From contig LN554852.1 of the NCBI GenBank assembly GCA_000953735.1, positions 4,971,846 to 5,035,845 of the forward strand: DNA of 64,000 bases. The letters run 5' to 3'. Source of the DNA: Moritella viscosa (GTDB taxonomy: Bacteria > Pseudomonadota > Gammaproteobacteria > Enterobacterales > Moritellaceae). The position numbers and the translations under genes were made by a program. Positions within the stretch are counted from its first letter, which is position 1; each line of letters begins with the position of its first letter. The notes beneath the pieces were generated by a model. That model did not search any database. It was given only the letters and a program-made list of their open reading frames with translations, and was not told the origin of the DNA. Positions 38,783 through 46,853 of the stretch are shown in pieces.

Positions 38783-38825
38783 GACATTAATTTTAAAGAT
38801 GCTATTAATAAAATTAAGACGTAAA

Positions 38826-38849
38826 AAAGCCACTCGATAAAGTGGCTGA
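38826..38849 (-). terminator. left-facing terminator between the iterons and the initiator gene
   Basis: AGCCACT / AGTGGCT stem followed by TTTTTT only when read on the minus strand. No minus-strand gene lies upstream within 1.5 kb, so it would end a short antisense transcript starting in about 38850-39000. Confidence 0.55.
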
Positions 38850-38996
38850 TTAAATTGAACTTTCTCTGTGCAGGAGATACTTATATTTTTAACACTTAAT
38901 TAAATATTGTAAAGTAATTTAGTGTAAAAATATTATTGTATTACCCTTTAATTATTGAAGTTTAAGCGTTTAATTCAAAATTAAAGGAATAATAAA

Positions 38997-39902
38997 ATGA
39001 AAAAAAATATAAAAAACGAACTATTTTTAGCGGTATCAAACGAAATAATGAATACAAAACATAGCTTACACAAACACTTATTAAACTTTGATTCTAATCC
39101 AGAATTAAAAGTATTTCTTGCGATTTTAGCAAAAGCGACAATGATTTTTAAAGCAAACGAAAGCACTGAAAAACAGACATTTTCAACTGTTGGATTTCTT
39201 AGCGATGACAGTTTTTTACCTAAATCTATTAATTTAAAAAAATTAACAAAAATAATAGAAGAAATGAACAATCCATTTTTTGAACATTTAGAAATCACTC
39301 ATAAAACAGTATGTTTCAAACTTTCAAATGAATATACAAAATCAACTTTGAAAAAAGGTTTTTCAAAAATAAACCTTATGAGTTTAAAGCCTCATAAAGA
39401 CTTAAAAACAACCAAATTAGCAATATTGACAGCGTTGAAGCCGAACGGATACTTAAACTTAAACTATGTATTAGAATGTTTAAAAGTTAATAAAAAACTT
39501 GAAAGAACAGAACAAATAAGACAAGTAAAAAAAGCATTTAAAAAACTTAAAGATCTTGGCTTGTTGGAATGTGTATACAAATACCCAGTGAATAAAAATG
39601 TTGAAGTATTACCTGAACATTATAAGTTTCACTATAAAGCAATAATAAAAGATAACGACACGTTCAAAGAAGCTGATGTAGAAATTAAATCTGATGAAAC
39701 ACCAAAAGAAAAATGGAAATTATCAAAACAAGAAATTGATGAAATAGAAATAAAAGAAACAATTAAACAAAGAGATAAAAAAATTGATGAAACTTTCAAC
39801 GGAAAGGATTTTGATTTAAATGCACTATTAGCAGATATCAAAAAACCAAACCCAGTTGAAGTTAAAAATAATGATGATGAACTTCATGATATACCATTTT
39901 AA
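38997..39902 (+). CDS. putative plasmid replication initiator (Rep)
   Basis: A 301-residue, Lys-rich protein. The first ~230 residues look like two winged-helix-type segments (about 10-115 and 125-215), for example LSNEYTKSTLKKGFSKINLMSLKPHKDLKTTKLAILTALK and IRQVKKAFKKLKDLGLLECVYKYPV. The tail is charged and flexible. I do not find a motif that proves the family. The call rests on the size, the double winged-helix appearance, and the four iterons just upstream. An AAAGGAATAA ribosome site precedes the ATG. Confidence 0.6.
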   Translation: MKKNIKNELFLAVSNEIMNTKHSLHKHLLNFDSNPELKVFLAILAKATMIFKANESTEKQTFSTVGFLSDDSFLPKSINLKKLTKIIEEMNNPFFEHLEITHKTVCFKLSNEYTKSTLKKGFSKINLMSLKPHKDLKTTKLAILTALKPNGYLNLNYVLECLKVNKKLERTEQIRQVKKAFKKLKDLGLLECVYKYPVNKNVEVLPEHYKFHYKAIIKDNDTFKEADVEIKSDETPKEKWKLSKQEIDEIEIKETIKQRDKKIDETFNGKDFDLNALLADIKKPNPVEVKNNDDELHDIPF

Positions 39903-39968
39903 CTAGGGCGAATAATTACTCACCATCGGAAAAATTAAAAAATTCATTTCAAAAAAAGGAGATTTATT

Positions 39969-40226
39969 ATGAATAAAATAATATTACTAACAGCATTTTT
40001 ATCTTTAAGCTTTTCAGCTAACGCTTTAAACCACGAAGAAAAAAAAGCAAAATGTATAAGTTATATTGGAGAAGCTAAAAGTGGTTTGATTGATCTAAAA
40101 TCAGAAGATGGAAGATTAAGAAAAAACATGCAATCAATGATCAATAAAGGCGAAAATAGTTTAGATACAACAAATAAACAATATTGGATTACAATGGCGG
40201 AAATATATTGTTTACAACGTATTTAA
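39969..40226 (+). CDS. small exported protein, unknown cargo
   Basis: 85 residues with a clean signal peptide (MNKIILLTAFLSLSFSANA, cleavage after ANA). The mature ~66-residue peptide has two Cys (in AKCISY and EIYCLQRI), perhaps a disulfide, and is helical in character. AAAGGAG stands 5-6 bases before the ATG. It follows the putative initiator gene with a 66-base gap. I know no family. Possible roles such as exclusion, entry control or immunity are guesses. Confidence 0.6.
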   Translation: MNKIILLTAFLSLSFSANALNHEEKKAKCISYIGEAKSGLIDLKSEDGRLRKNMQSMINKGENSLDTTNKQYWITMAEIYCLQRI

Positions 40227-40254
40227 CAATATTGAAAATTATAAAGGTAATAAA

Positions 40255-40419
40255 ATGAAAGTTAATTCAGAAGAAGAAAACGAAAAAGCATTAAAATTAA
40301 TGTCAGAGCTTATAGAAGATTATGACAAAAATATTATTTCCATTGATAAACTTTGGCTTGAAATTGAAACTTATGAAGCGAATGCGCCAGAATTAAAAGA
40401 ACTTAATTCACTTGATTAA
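40255..40419 (+). CDS. small acidic protein, unknown
   Basis: 54 residues, strongly acidic and helical: KVNSEEENEKALKLMSELI near the N-terminus, LWLEIETYEANAPELKEL towards the end. It vaguely recalls the first helices of HigA-type antitoxins but has no helix-turn-helix, and no toxin partner is evident. A weak AAAGGTAA lies before the ATG. Its stop overlaps the stop of the convergent relaxase by 4 bases. Confidence 0.45.
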   Translation: MKVNSEEENEKALKLMSELIEDYDKNIISIDKLWLEIETYEANAPELKELNSLD

Positions 40420-41790
40420 ATACGATTGCGAGAACTTTTTGCTCTTTTAGGTTTAGGCTCTGATATTTGATCATTTTTTAGATTTGATCTTTTATCAACA
40501 ACTTTTAATTTTTGTTCGTTAATCGTTTTTTGTTCTTCTTTTTGTTTTTCAATTTTTTCATTTTTCTCAATACATTCTTTTAATGAATGGTTATCAGCAA
40601 GCATTGAGTTTATTGTTGTTATATCTTCTTTATGCTCTTTTAACTGATTTTTTATGAAAACTAAAACTTCTTTCTTGTCAGATTCGACAACTAAATTATT
40701 ATCGTAAAGTTTAATTAAATTATCTTTTGAAAGTAAATCATCACCAATAATATTTTTTAATTCTTCAAACTTTAAAGTTGGTTTATTTGTTTTGAAAAAG
40801 AATAAATCATCTTTGTTTTCAGCATAAGCAATAGACATAGAACGCTGTATAAGCTCTTTATTATCAGATGTTGCATTACTCCAATTATTTTGTTTTGCTA
40901 GACTATAAGCAAGTTTTAAATCGTGATCATTACTTGACTGACCAAACGAAATTTTGTTTTTTTCAGCATTAATTTTTAAGTTGTGATTGTGAGGGTATTT
41001 ATCAGAATCTTTTTTATTGTAAAAGATTGATGTTGAACCATCATCATTGATTTTCTGTTTGTAGTTTTTATTTAGTTTTTCAACATTTAAAATAGATGTA
41101 TTCAATGGAGACTGTTTATTAGTAATTTCACCAAATCCCGTTTCACCAGTTAACAGAGCAAATAAATCAGGGTCATTTTTTTTGATTTTACCAAACGTAA
41201 GATAAGAATTAACTTTGCCACCCGCCATTGCGATATCTTGATCACCTACCGAATTAAAACTGATACCACCTTGACCATTTGAACGGTAAGTAATACAAGC
41301 CTCTATATCATTGTCGTTAAGCGATTTTAAGAATATTTCAGCATTTTCTGAGCTTCTATAAGCTTTATTTATCAAGTCTCTAAAATCGTTATACGCTTTG
41401 TTATTTTCAACATTTTCACCAATTTTTTCTTTATCTTGTTTAATTTCTTCAACTACTTTATTAGCTTTATTTTTATTAGAGTTTAAAGAGTCTTCGACTT
41501 TGATAACCTGTTTATAAATATCATTTTCTTTAATGTCAGCAGAAATATTTATTTCATCAACTTGTTCTTTTTTATCTTTTACTTTTTCATTTCGATCAAA
41601 AACATCAACATTTGAAAAGTTAGTAATATGTTTTTGCCAAAAGTTATAATCAACAGGTTTTTCAAGATTAGAGATTGAACTTTTAAGTTTTGAAACGCTA
41701 TTTATTCTAAAAATATGAATATTGTTCTTTTCTTTTATTAATGCTTTCTCTTGTCTTCTACCACTATTGATTTTTTCTTTAACGATTGAA
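40416..41790 (-). pseudogene. relaxase, C-terminal part (frameshifted from mobA-like gene)
   Basis: An open frame of about 450 codons on the minus strand that has no ATG, GTG or TTG for its first ~130 codons (41790 down to a TTG at 41373). It begins INSGRRQEKALIKEKNN, so it is the continuation of the relaxase at 41738-42469, not a gene of its own. The later part has GGKVNSYLTFGKIKKNDPD and HDLKLAYSLAKQNNW, resembling the LPD7-like region found in long relaxases, then a Lys/Glu-rich tail ending in KPKRAKSSRNRI. One extra A in the AAAAAA run at 41771-41776 restores a ~684-residue protein. Confidence 0.78.
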
Positions 41791-42469
41791 AATATTTAAT
41801 ATTGCCTTTATCGTCAATTTTAGCTTTATAGTCGATGTCTTTATTTTTTGATGTTTTTGAATTGTCATTACTTCCTTGGGGAAAGTAAACACGTTTATAT
41901 TTTCCATCTACTTTTTTATTAATCCAATTTTCAGGGTTATTTTTACCTGTTAAAACCAAGTTATTTTTTTTCTCAAACTTTTGTAGAAAGTTATTCATTG
42001 TATGAAAATCATTTGATTTTTTTTGGTGTTTTCCGTTTTCATCGTGTAGACCACGCACTAAATGGAAGTGTAATTTTCCAGAATCTATTTGTGGCCAAAG
42101 CATTTGAGGGGCATTACTTGGATTAGCTTTTTTGGCTATTTGTAGAGCTAATTCAGTAGCTTTTTTCATTCCCAATTTTTCATCATCATTCATTTCAAAT
42201 GAAATTGTAGAATGTTCGTATATGTATTTTTGTCTTTTGTTTGTTGATAACTTTGAATTAGCTTCAATTGTTAATACAAAATCGTCCATTAGAGCCTGAT
42301 ATTCAGGGATATTAAGAACGTTTTCACAATCGCCAATGTTTGAATAAACATCAATCAATCTTGGATTATCTTTGTTATTAAGTCCTTTCTTATCAACAGA
42401 GCAATATCTAATAATATTTCTGATATTTCTTAATGTTTTACCGTTGTGAATTGATCTAAATACTGCCAT
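41738..42469 (-). CDS. relaxase/mobilization nuclease, N-terminal catalytic part
   Basis: 243 residues. MAVFRSIHNGKTLRNIRNIIRYCS gives a candidate catalytic Tyr (Tyr22). The metal-binding histidines appear in YEHSTISFE and GKLHFHLVRG. Relaxases of this kind nick oriT and stay bound to the strand during conjugative transfer. The start codon is 1 base past the mobC stop, so translation is coupled. The frame ends early in EDKRKH because of a shift; the rest of the protein is in the -1 frame (see 40416-41790). Nicking might survive, but the long C-terminal region would be lost. Confidence 0.8.
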   Translation of the reverse strand: MAVFRSIHNGKTLRNIRNIIRYCSVDKKGLNNKDNPRLIDVYSNIGDCENVLNIPEYQALMDDFVLTIEANSKLSTNKRQKYIYEHSTISFEMNDDEKLGMKKATELALQIAKKANPSNAPQMLWPQIDSGKLHFHLVRGLHDENGKHQKKSNDFHTMNNFLQKFEKKNNLVLTGKNNPENWINKKVDGKYKRVYFPQGSNDNSKTSKNKDIDYKAKIDDKGNIKYFQSLKKKSIVVEDKRKH

Positions 42470-42470
42470 T

Positions 42471-42866
42471 TTATTTACTCCTAACTTTAAAATTAGGAAT
42501 AACTTTTTTACAAAAATAATTTTTTACTCTTATGACTTCACGTCTAAAATCATTAACTTTTTTTAATTCCCGATCATCAATTTTACCAGTTTGATTTGCC
42601 ACTTTTGCAATTTGGTTTAAGTTGATTCCAACTTTTTGAAGATGATTAACTATCTTTAATGAATATCCAGTTTCATCAACCAGAACTTTTTTATAAGAAG
42701 TTTTATCATCGTGAAGATGTATCAAAACATCTTGCCAAGTTGCAAATTTATTGAGTGTTTTTAACTCAATAAATTGATTGTAAACATCTTCATTCAATCT
42801 TATTTTTATTACTTTGTTTTTTGGTTTTATCTCTTTTTTCTTATTCTTTTTTTTATTACTCATCAC
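42471..42866 (-). CDS. MobC-like relaxosome protein
   Basis: 131 residues with a very basic N-terminus (KKKNKKKEIKPKNK), a ribbon-helix-helix-like segment (VIKIRLNEDVYNQFIELK) and the MobC signature LQKVGINLNQIAKVANQTGKI. MobC proteins bind oriT and help the relaxase open the strand. It is the first gene of the mobC-relaxase unit, directly beside a 247-base intergenic region that I take as the oriT candidate. Confidence 0.82.
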   Translation of the reverse strand: MMSNKKKNKKKEIKPKNKVIKIRLNEDVYNQFIELKTLNKFATWQDVLIHLHDDKTSYKKVLVDETGYSLKIVNHLQKVGINLNQIAKVANQTGKIDDRELKKVNDFRREVIRVKNYFCKKVIPNFKVRSK

Positions 42867-43113
42867 TAAAAATCCTTTTAATATTATCCAAATGCAATGC
42901 GGAAATATTGATCTTTAGTCTCTGAATGTTTCAAATTATTTATCGTTTAATTTTTACATTTACGAAGTAAATCAAGAGGTTTTGGGGGACCCAAAGCCAT
43001 ATCTTGCAATATATCCTTATGTAATCAATTAACCATAGATATATTTTTAGTCAAATTAGCATTGATTTTTGGTTTTATCGGCTGTTAGCCAAGAACATTG
43101 CGAGTAAACTCGC
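42867..43113. other. candidate oriT region
   Basis: The non-coding gap upstream of mobC has two clear inverted repeats: TTTGGG-GGA-CCCAAA (42981-42995, extendable to nine pairs with one wobble) and GCGAGT-AA-ACTCGC (43100-43113). Transfer origins of MobC/relaxase modules usually lie here and contain such repeats near the nick site. No nic sequence could be matched. Confidence 0.5.
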
Positions 43114-44955
43114 TTACTGATTTTTAATTAATAATTGAGATAATAATTTTGTGGCTTTCGTAATCTGATATGAGATTTGATCAAGTATCTCGACATCTTG
43201 AACCATTATTATTTTGTTGATCAATTTATTTATTTTGTTGAGATAGTTTTCTAATTTTTTACTCTTAATATTTTTTGCATCATCAATAAGAGCTATAAAG
43301 TTTTCTTGTATTTGCCAAATCATTGGATCAATAGGCGTAGAAGCTCCATTTAATCTTTTATAGCTAACTTCTCCATTTGGCAAAGTGCAACCCCCGAAAT
43401 TATAGTTTTCATCTAAAATGATTGTGTGGACGTGATCATCTTTCATCTTAAAAAGAATGAACGGGCAACGATCATAGATTAAATAAGCGCTATCAATTTT
43501 TTTTAGTAAATAGCTATTAAAGTTTATTCTATTCGAATAGAGTTTTAACTTATCCTCTTCAATAATTACGTCATAATGCAATTCATCATAATGATAATCT
43601 GGCTTAAAAGTTAAAACCTGCTCTTCAAGGATCTTTATTTCTGAACTACAATTTTCTATGTCTTTTGACAATTCACTTATTTTATTTTGAATTGGCAAAG
43701 CTGTGAAATCACCATTTAGCAAAAAATTAAGGTCATTACTCGCTTTTTCGTTCACATCTTGAAGTTTAGCAAGTCGTAAATTTAGTTTTGTTGGTGGCTC
43801 TGGCTTGGGCATAAAGCCATTTTCTGTTGTAAGGTGCAATAGCATTAATTCAAGAGATAAATACTTGTAATGCTTGTTTTGAGTGCATCCACCGCCTCTT
43901 TTTGAGCTAGCACAAGTTAAATATTTTCCACCTCTACTTTTATCAGAACCTTTGTTTACAAACTCCATTTTTCCATCACAATGTCCACATTTCATAAAAC
44001 TCCTAAATAAGTTTGAAAAGTGATCATTACTTAATTTCCCACTACGCTTGCCTACAAAACGACTTTTTCTTGCGATTTGTGCTTTTAAAAAAGTTTCTTC
44101 ATCAATGATTTGAGGGTAATAATCTAAAATCGGATCTCCTAACGGTTTACGCTTTTTATCTCCTATTCCGCTATGTTTTCCAACGTGCGGTTGATACTCA
44201 CCTAGAACGGATCTGTCTGTGAGAATACGAGAAACACTTGTTCTCGCCCATAACTTACTTTTAGTCGTTGGTGTTGGGAATTGTTCAAGATTATTGTTTA
44301 ATTGTCTTATAAGCTGTGTAACGCCTACCCCCTCAATACATTTATCATAAATATGTTTTATAATTTCAACACGTTCTTTTTTTATGTGGAATGAGGATTT
44401 ATCTTTTGATAATTTGAGCCAGTGGGGAATTAAAGACGTTAATTTTTTAGTTCCAATATTTGCACGTCTTTCATCCCAACTTTCTTTAAGCCTTTTTTGT
44501 TTTGTTGCACTTTCTTCATAGGCTCTACTCATAATGATAAGACTTGTCATTATGTCTAACATCTGATTATCATTCTTTTCTTCATCAGTATCAGAGATAT
44601 GTAAGTATTTTTTTTCATCTTGAATTGTATAAATATCTACATATTCTAATAAATGTAAAAACTGGCGCATTGCGATATTAATTTTTTGACGAGATAGGCG
44701 ATCAAGGTTTTCAACAATTAGCAAAGAACCTTTTTCAATTTTGCCACTAACACAATCACTGATAAAGCGTTTAAGATTTTCTTGATCACCAGAAAAGCCA
44801 GAAACACCCAGTTCTTTGTAAAGTGATAATTCTTCATCTAATTTAAAACCATGTTTGTCGCAATAAGCTTGAGTTGTTGCTAGTTGTCGTCTAAAGCTAT
44901 CGCCCTTGGCTTGTTGCGGTGATGAATATCTAATATACGAATATGCTTTTTTCAT
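43114..44955 (-). CDS. large serine recombinase (integrase)
   Basis: 613 residues in the standard order. First comes a resolvase catalytic domain (about 1-150) with YIRYSSPQQ, Ser11 as probable nucleophile, and VENLDRLSRQ. A recombinase domain (about 175-290) and a zinc ribbon (CGHCDGKM...CASSKRGGGC) follow, then a coiled-coil C-terminal half. Large serine integrases join attP and attB with a 2-bp central crossover and need a directionality factor to excise. None is recognisable here. The gene lies 48 bases from the right border, as expected for an element encoding its own integrase next to its att site. Confidence 0.93.
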   Translation of the reverse strand: MKKAYSYIRYSSPQQAKGDSFRRQLATTQAYCDKHGFKLDEELSLYKELGVSGFSGDQENLKRFISDCVSGKIEKGSLLIVENLDRLSRQKINIAMRQFLHLLEYVDIYTIQDEKKYLHISDTDEEKNDNQMLDIMTSLIIMSRAYEESATKQKRLKESWDERRANIGTKKLTSLIPHWLKLSKDKSSFHIKKERVEIIKHIYDKCIEGVGVTQLIRQLNNNLEQFPTPTTKSKLWARTSVSRILTDRSVLGEYQPHVGKHSGIGDKKRKPLGDPILDYYPQIIDEETFLKAQIARKSRFVGKRSGKLSNDHFSNLFRSFMKCGHCDGKMEFVNKGSDKSRGGKYLTCASSKRGGGCTQNKHYKYLSLELMLLHLTTENGFMPKPEPPTKLNLRLAKLQDVNEKASNDLNFLLNGDFTALPIQNKISELSKDIENCSSEIKILEEQVLTFKPDYHYDELHYDVIIEEDKLKLYSNRINFNSYLLKKIDSAYLIYDRCPFILFKMKDDHVHTIILDENYNFGGCTLPNGEVSYKRLNGASTPIDPMIWQIQENFIALIDDAKNIKSKKLENYLNKINKLINKIIMVQDVEILDQISYQITKATKLLSQLLIKNQ

Positions 44956-44987
44956 TGCTTAAAATACCATTCAAGAGCTTTATGCGG

Positions 44988-44993
44988 ATTATA
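44988..44993 (-). promoter_or_regulatory. extended -10 promoter of the integrase gene
   Basis: On the minus strand TGCTATAAT is a perfect extended -10, 32 bases upstream of the integrase ATG. Any -35 element would fall across the attR junction, so it differs between the integrated and circular forms. Confidence 0.6.
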
Positions 44994-45003
44994 GCATAAC
45001 TAG

Positions 45004-45007
45004 TTGT
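45004..45007 (+). repeat. attR core (TTGT)
   Basis: Right border: island side CATAACTAG, core TTGT, host side TGTTTGGTCC. Joining the island ends across one core gives an attP with CATAACT on the left and AGTTATG on the right, a perfect inverted repeat with TT at its exact centre. Confidence 0.88.
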
Positions 45008-45876
45008 TGTTTGGTCCTCCCGGGACAGGTAAAACCATGTTGGCCAGTCGCTTAACCAGTATTCAACCTGATATGACTGAACAAGAAGCACTCGAATGCG
45101 CAGCGATAAAATCGATTAGTGGCGGCGAGTTTGTTGCCCAAGATTGGTGCCGGCGCCCTTTTCGAACTCCACACCATACCTCCTCAGCGGTCGCGCTAGT
45201 CGGTGGTGGTCGAAACCCGAGACCGGGAGAAATAACTCTCGCGCATAATGGCGTGTTATTTTTAGACGAACTACCAGAATACCAGCGTAAAGCGCTCGAC
45301 TCTTTACGCGAACCTCTAGAAGCAGGGCAGATCACAATCTCCCGGGCCAACCAACAAGTCGACTTCCCCGCTAATTTCCAATTAATAGGCGCACTAAATC
45401 CATCGCCTTCGGGCTATTATGACAATAATAAATTTGGTGGTAACAATAGCCAGGTGGCAAAATATTTAAGCAAATTATCAGGACCCTTCTTAGACCGCTT
45501 TGATCTGACAATTGAAGTCCCTGCATTACCAAAGGGCAGTTTAACGGAGCAAGGACAGCGCGGAGAAAACAGTGAACAAATTAAACAAAGGGTAAGTGCA
45601 GCACAAACAACTCAACGTCAACGCAGCAATAAATTAAACGACGCTTTGTCCAGTAAAGACATTGAACGGTATTGCCCATTACAACATCAAGATGCGATCT
45701 TTTTAGAACTGGCCATTGATAAAATGGGCCTATCAACACGGGCATTTCATAAGATAATCAAGGTCGCTCGTACCATTGCTGATTTGAACAATTGTATAGA
45801 TATCAATAAATCACATTTACTTGAAGCACTCTCTTATCGTGCGATGGATCGTTTATTACAACAAATAAATGTTTAA
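45004..45876 (+). pseudogene. comM: comM (yifB), 3' part, beyond the island
   Basis: This is the AAA+ ATPase and C-terminal part of ComM. It starts at the Walker A motif GPPGTGKTMLASR and continues with FRTPHHTSSAVALVGGG, the Walker B region LFLDELPEYQRKALDSLREPLE, the sensor-like region, and the C-terminal LEALSYRAMDRLLQQINV. Together with 34740-35387 it gives 505 residues, the normal length of the family. It has no ribosome site; a TTG in the core could start it only weakly. The sequence is undamaged, so precise excision would restore a functional gene. Confidence 0.93.
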
Positions 45877-45950
45877 TAATTTCAGTTTTTGTTTGGCATA
45901 ACGTGATGATAGTTTTATCATTTCATCTCACATCACACCAAGGCCATATT

Positions 45951-46853
45951 ATGTTATCAACATTCACACAAAAGGTGGCAGGCGCCATTGCATTTCTCTG
46001 TTACCTGTTAAATACCATATTTTGGTTGATCCCTATTGTTATTTTTTCGCTGTTAAAAAGTATTATTCCGTTTAAAACGGCACAAAGAGTACTGAATCAT
46101 TTACTTGATGGCTGTGCGTCAAACTGGGTATCTGTAAACGGGATAACACAACAACTAATTGGTAACCCAAATATCCAAGTAAATAGTGCAGAAGGGTTAT
46201 CATTAAATAAGTGGTATATGGTCATTTCGAACCATCAATCTTGGGTCGATATTCTGGTTTTACAGCGAGTACTAAACGGTAAGATCCCCTTTCTAAAATT
46301 TTTCTTAAAAAAAGAACTTATCTGGGTTCCTTTTTTAGGTCTGGCTTGGTGGGCTCTCGACTTTCCATTCATGAAACGTTACAACAAAAAGTTTTTAGCT
46401 AAGAACCCACACATGCGTGGTAAAGACATTGAAACAACTAAAAAAGCCTGTGCTAAATTCAAACATAAACCAGTCAGTGTAATGAATTTTGTTGAAGGCA
46501 CCCGCTTTACTCAGCATAAACACAGCCAACAGGCATCGACATTTAGTCATTTATTAAAACCTAAAGCGGGGGGGATCGCCTTTGCTCTCGATGCGATGAA
46601 TGGCCAACTTGATACCCTTGTCAATGTGACTATTTACTACCCGCAAGGTATTCCAACTTTTTGGGAATTTATTAGCGGTCAGGTACAACAAATCCAAGTA
46701 CAAATTACCACACAAGAAATTACCGCAAGTTATATGGGTGATTATCTCAATGATAAAGCCTTCCAGACTAATTTTCAGCAATGGATAAATGAATTATGGA
46801 TAAATAAAGATCTGGAATTAGAAGAACTTAAACAGGCACAGTTAAATGATTAA
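45951..46853 (+). CDS. YihG-like acyltransferase, copy 1
   Basis: The 300-residue membrane acyltransferase begins with one or two hydrophobic helices. Then come the PlsC-type block NHQSWVDI (HX4D), the acyl-acceptor block FPFMKRYNKK and VEGTRFT. This resembles the 1-acyl-glycerol-3-phosphate acyltransferase family, YihG branch. It probably acylates a lysophospholipid. I start at the ATG at 45951; an in-frame ATG at 45903 adds 16 unlikely residues. It overlaps the second copy by 8 bases. Confidence 0.85.
   Translation: MLSTFTQKVAGAIAFLCYLLNTIFWLIPIVIFSLLKSIIPFKTAQRVLNHLLDGCASNWVSVNGITQQLIGNPNIQVNSAEGLSLNKWYMVISNHQSWVDILVLQRVLNGKIPFLKFFLKKELIWVPFLGLAWWALDFPFMKRYNKKFLAKNPHMRGKDIETTKKACAKFKHKPVSVMNFVEGTRFTQHKHSQQASTFSHLLKPKAGGIAFALDAMNGQLDTLVNVTIYYPQGIPTFWEFISGQVQQIQVQITTQEITASYMGDYLNDKAFQTNFQQWINELWINKDLELEELKQAQLND

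Larger units (their letters stand above)
35389..45003. mobile_element. integrated mobilizable plasmid-like element in comM (about 9.6 kb)
   Basis: The island is bounded by a 4-bp TTGT core and is more AT-rich than the flanking genes. In order it holds a BcgI-like restriction-modification pair, four iterons with a putative replication initiator, two small cargo genes, a relaxase, MobC, a candidate oriT, and a large serine integrase at the right end. Unit length including one core is 9619 bp. Integrase, mobilization genes and a replicon together suggest that it can excise as a circle, replicate and move with a helper. No conjugation (type IV secretion) genes are present. The relaxase and the restriction subunit are frameshifted, so present mobility is uncertain. 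Confidence 0.9.

Noticed and set aside
40255..40419. HigA-type antitoxin
   Set aside because: Only a loose resemblance to the N-terminal helices; no DNA-binding motif and no adjacent toxin gene.
43100..43113. GCGAGT/ACTCGC palindrome as the integrase terminator
   Set aside because: It directly follows the stop but has only a 2-base loop and no T-tract on the minus strand; I list it as part of the oriT candidate, with low certainty.
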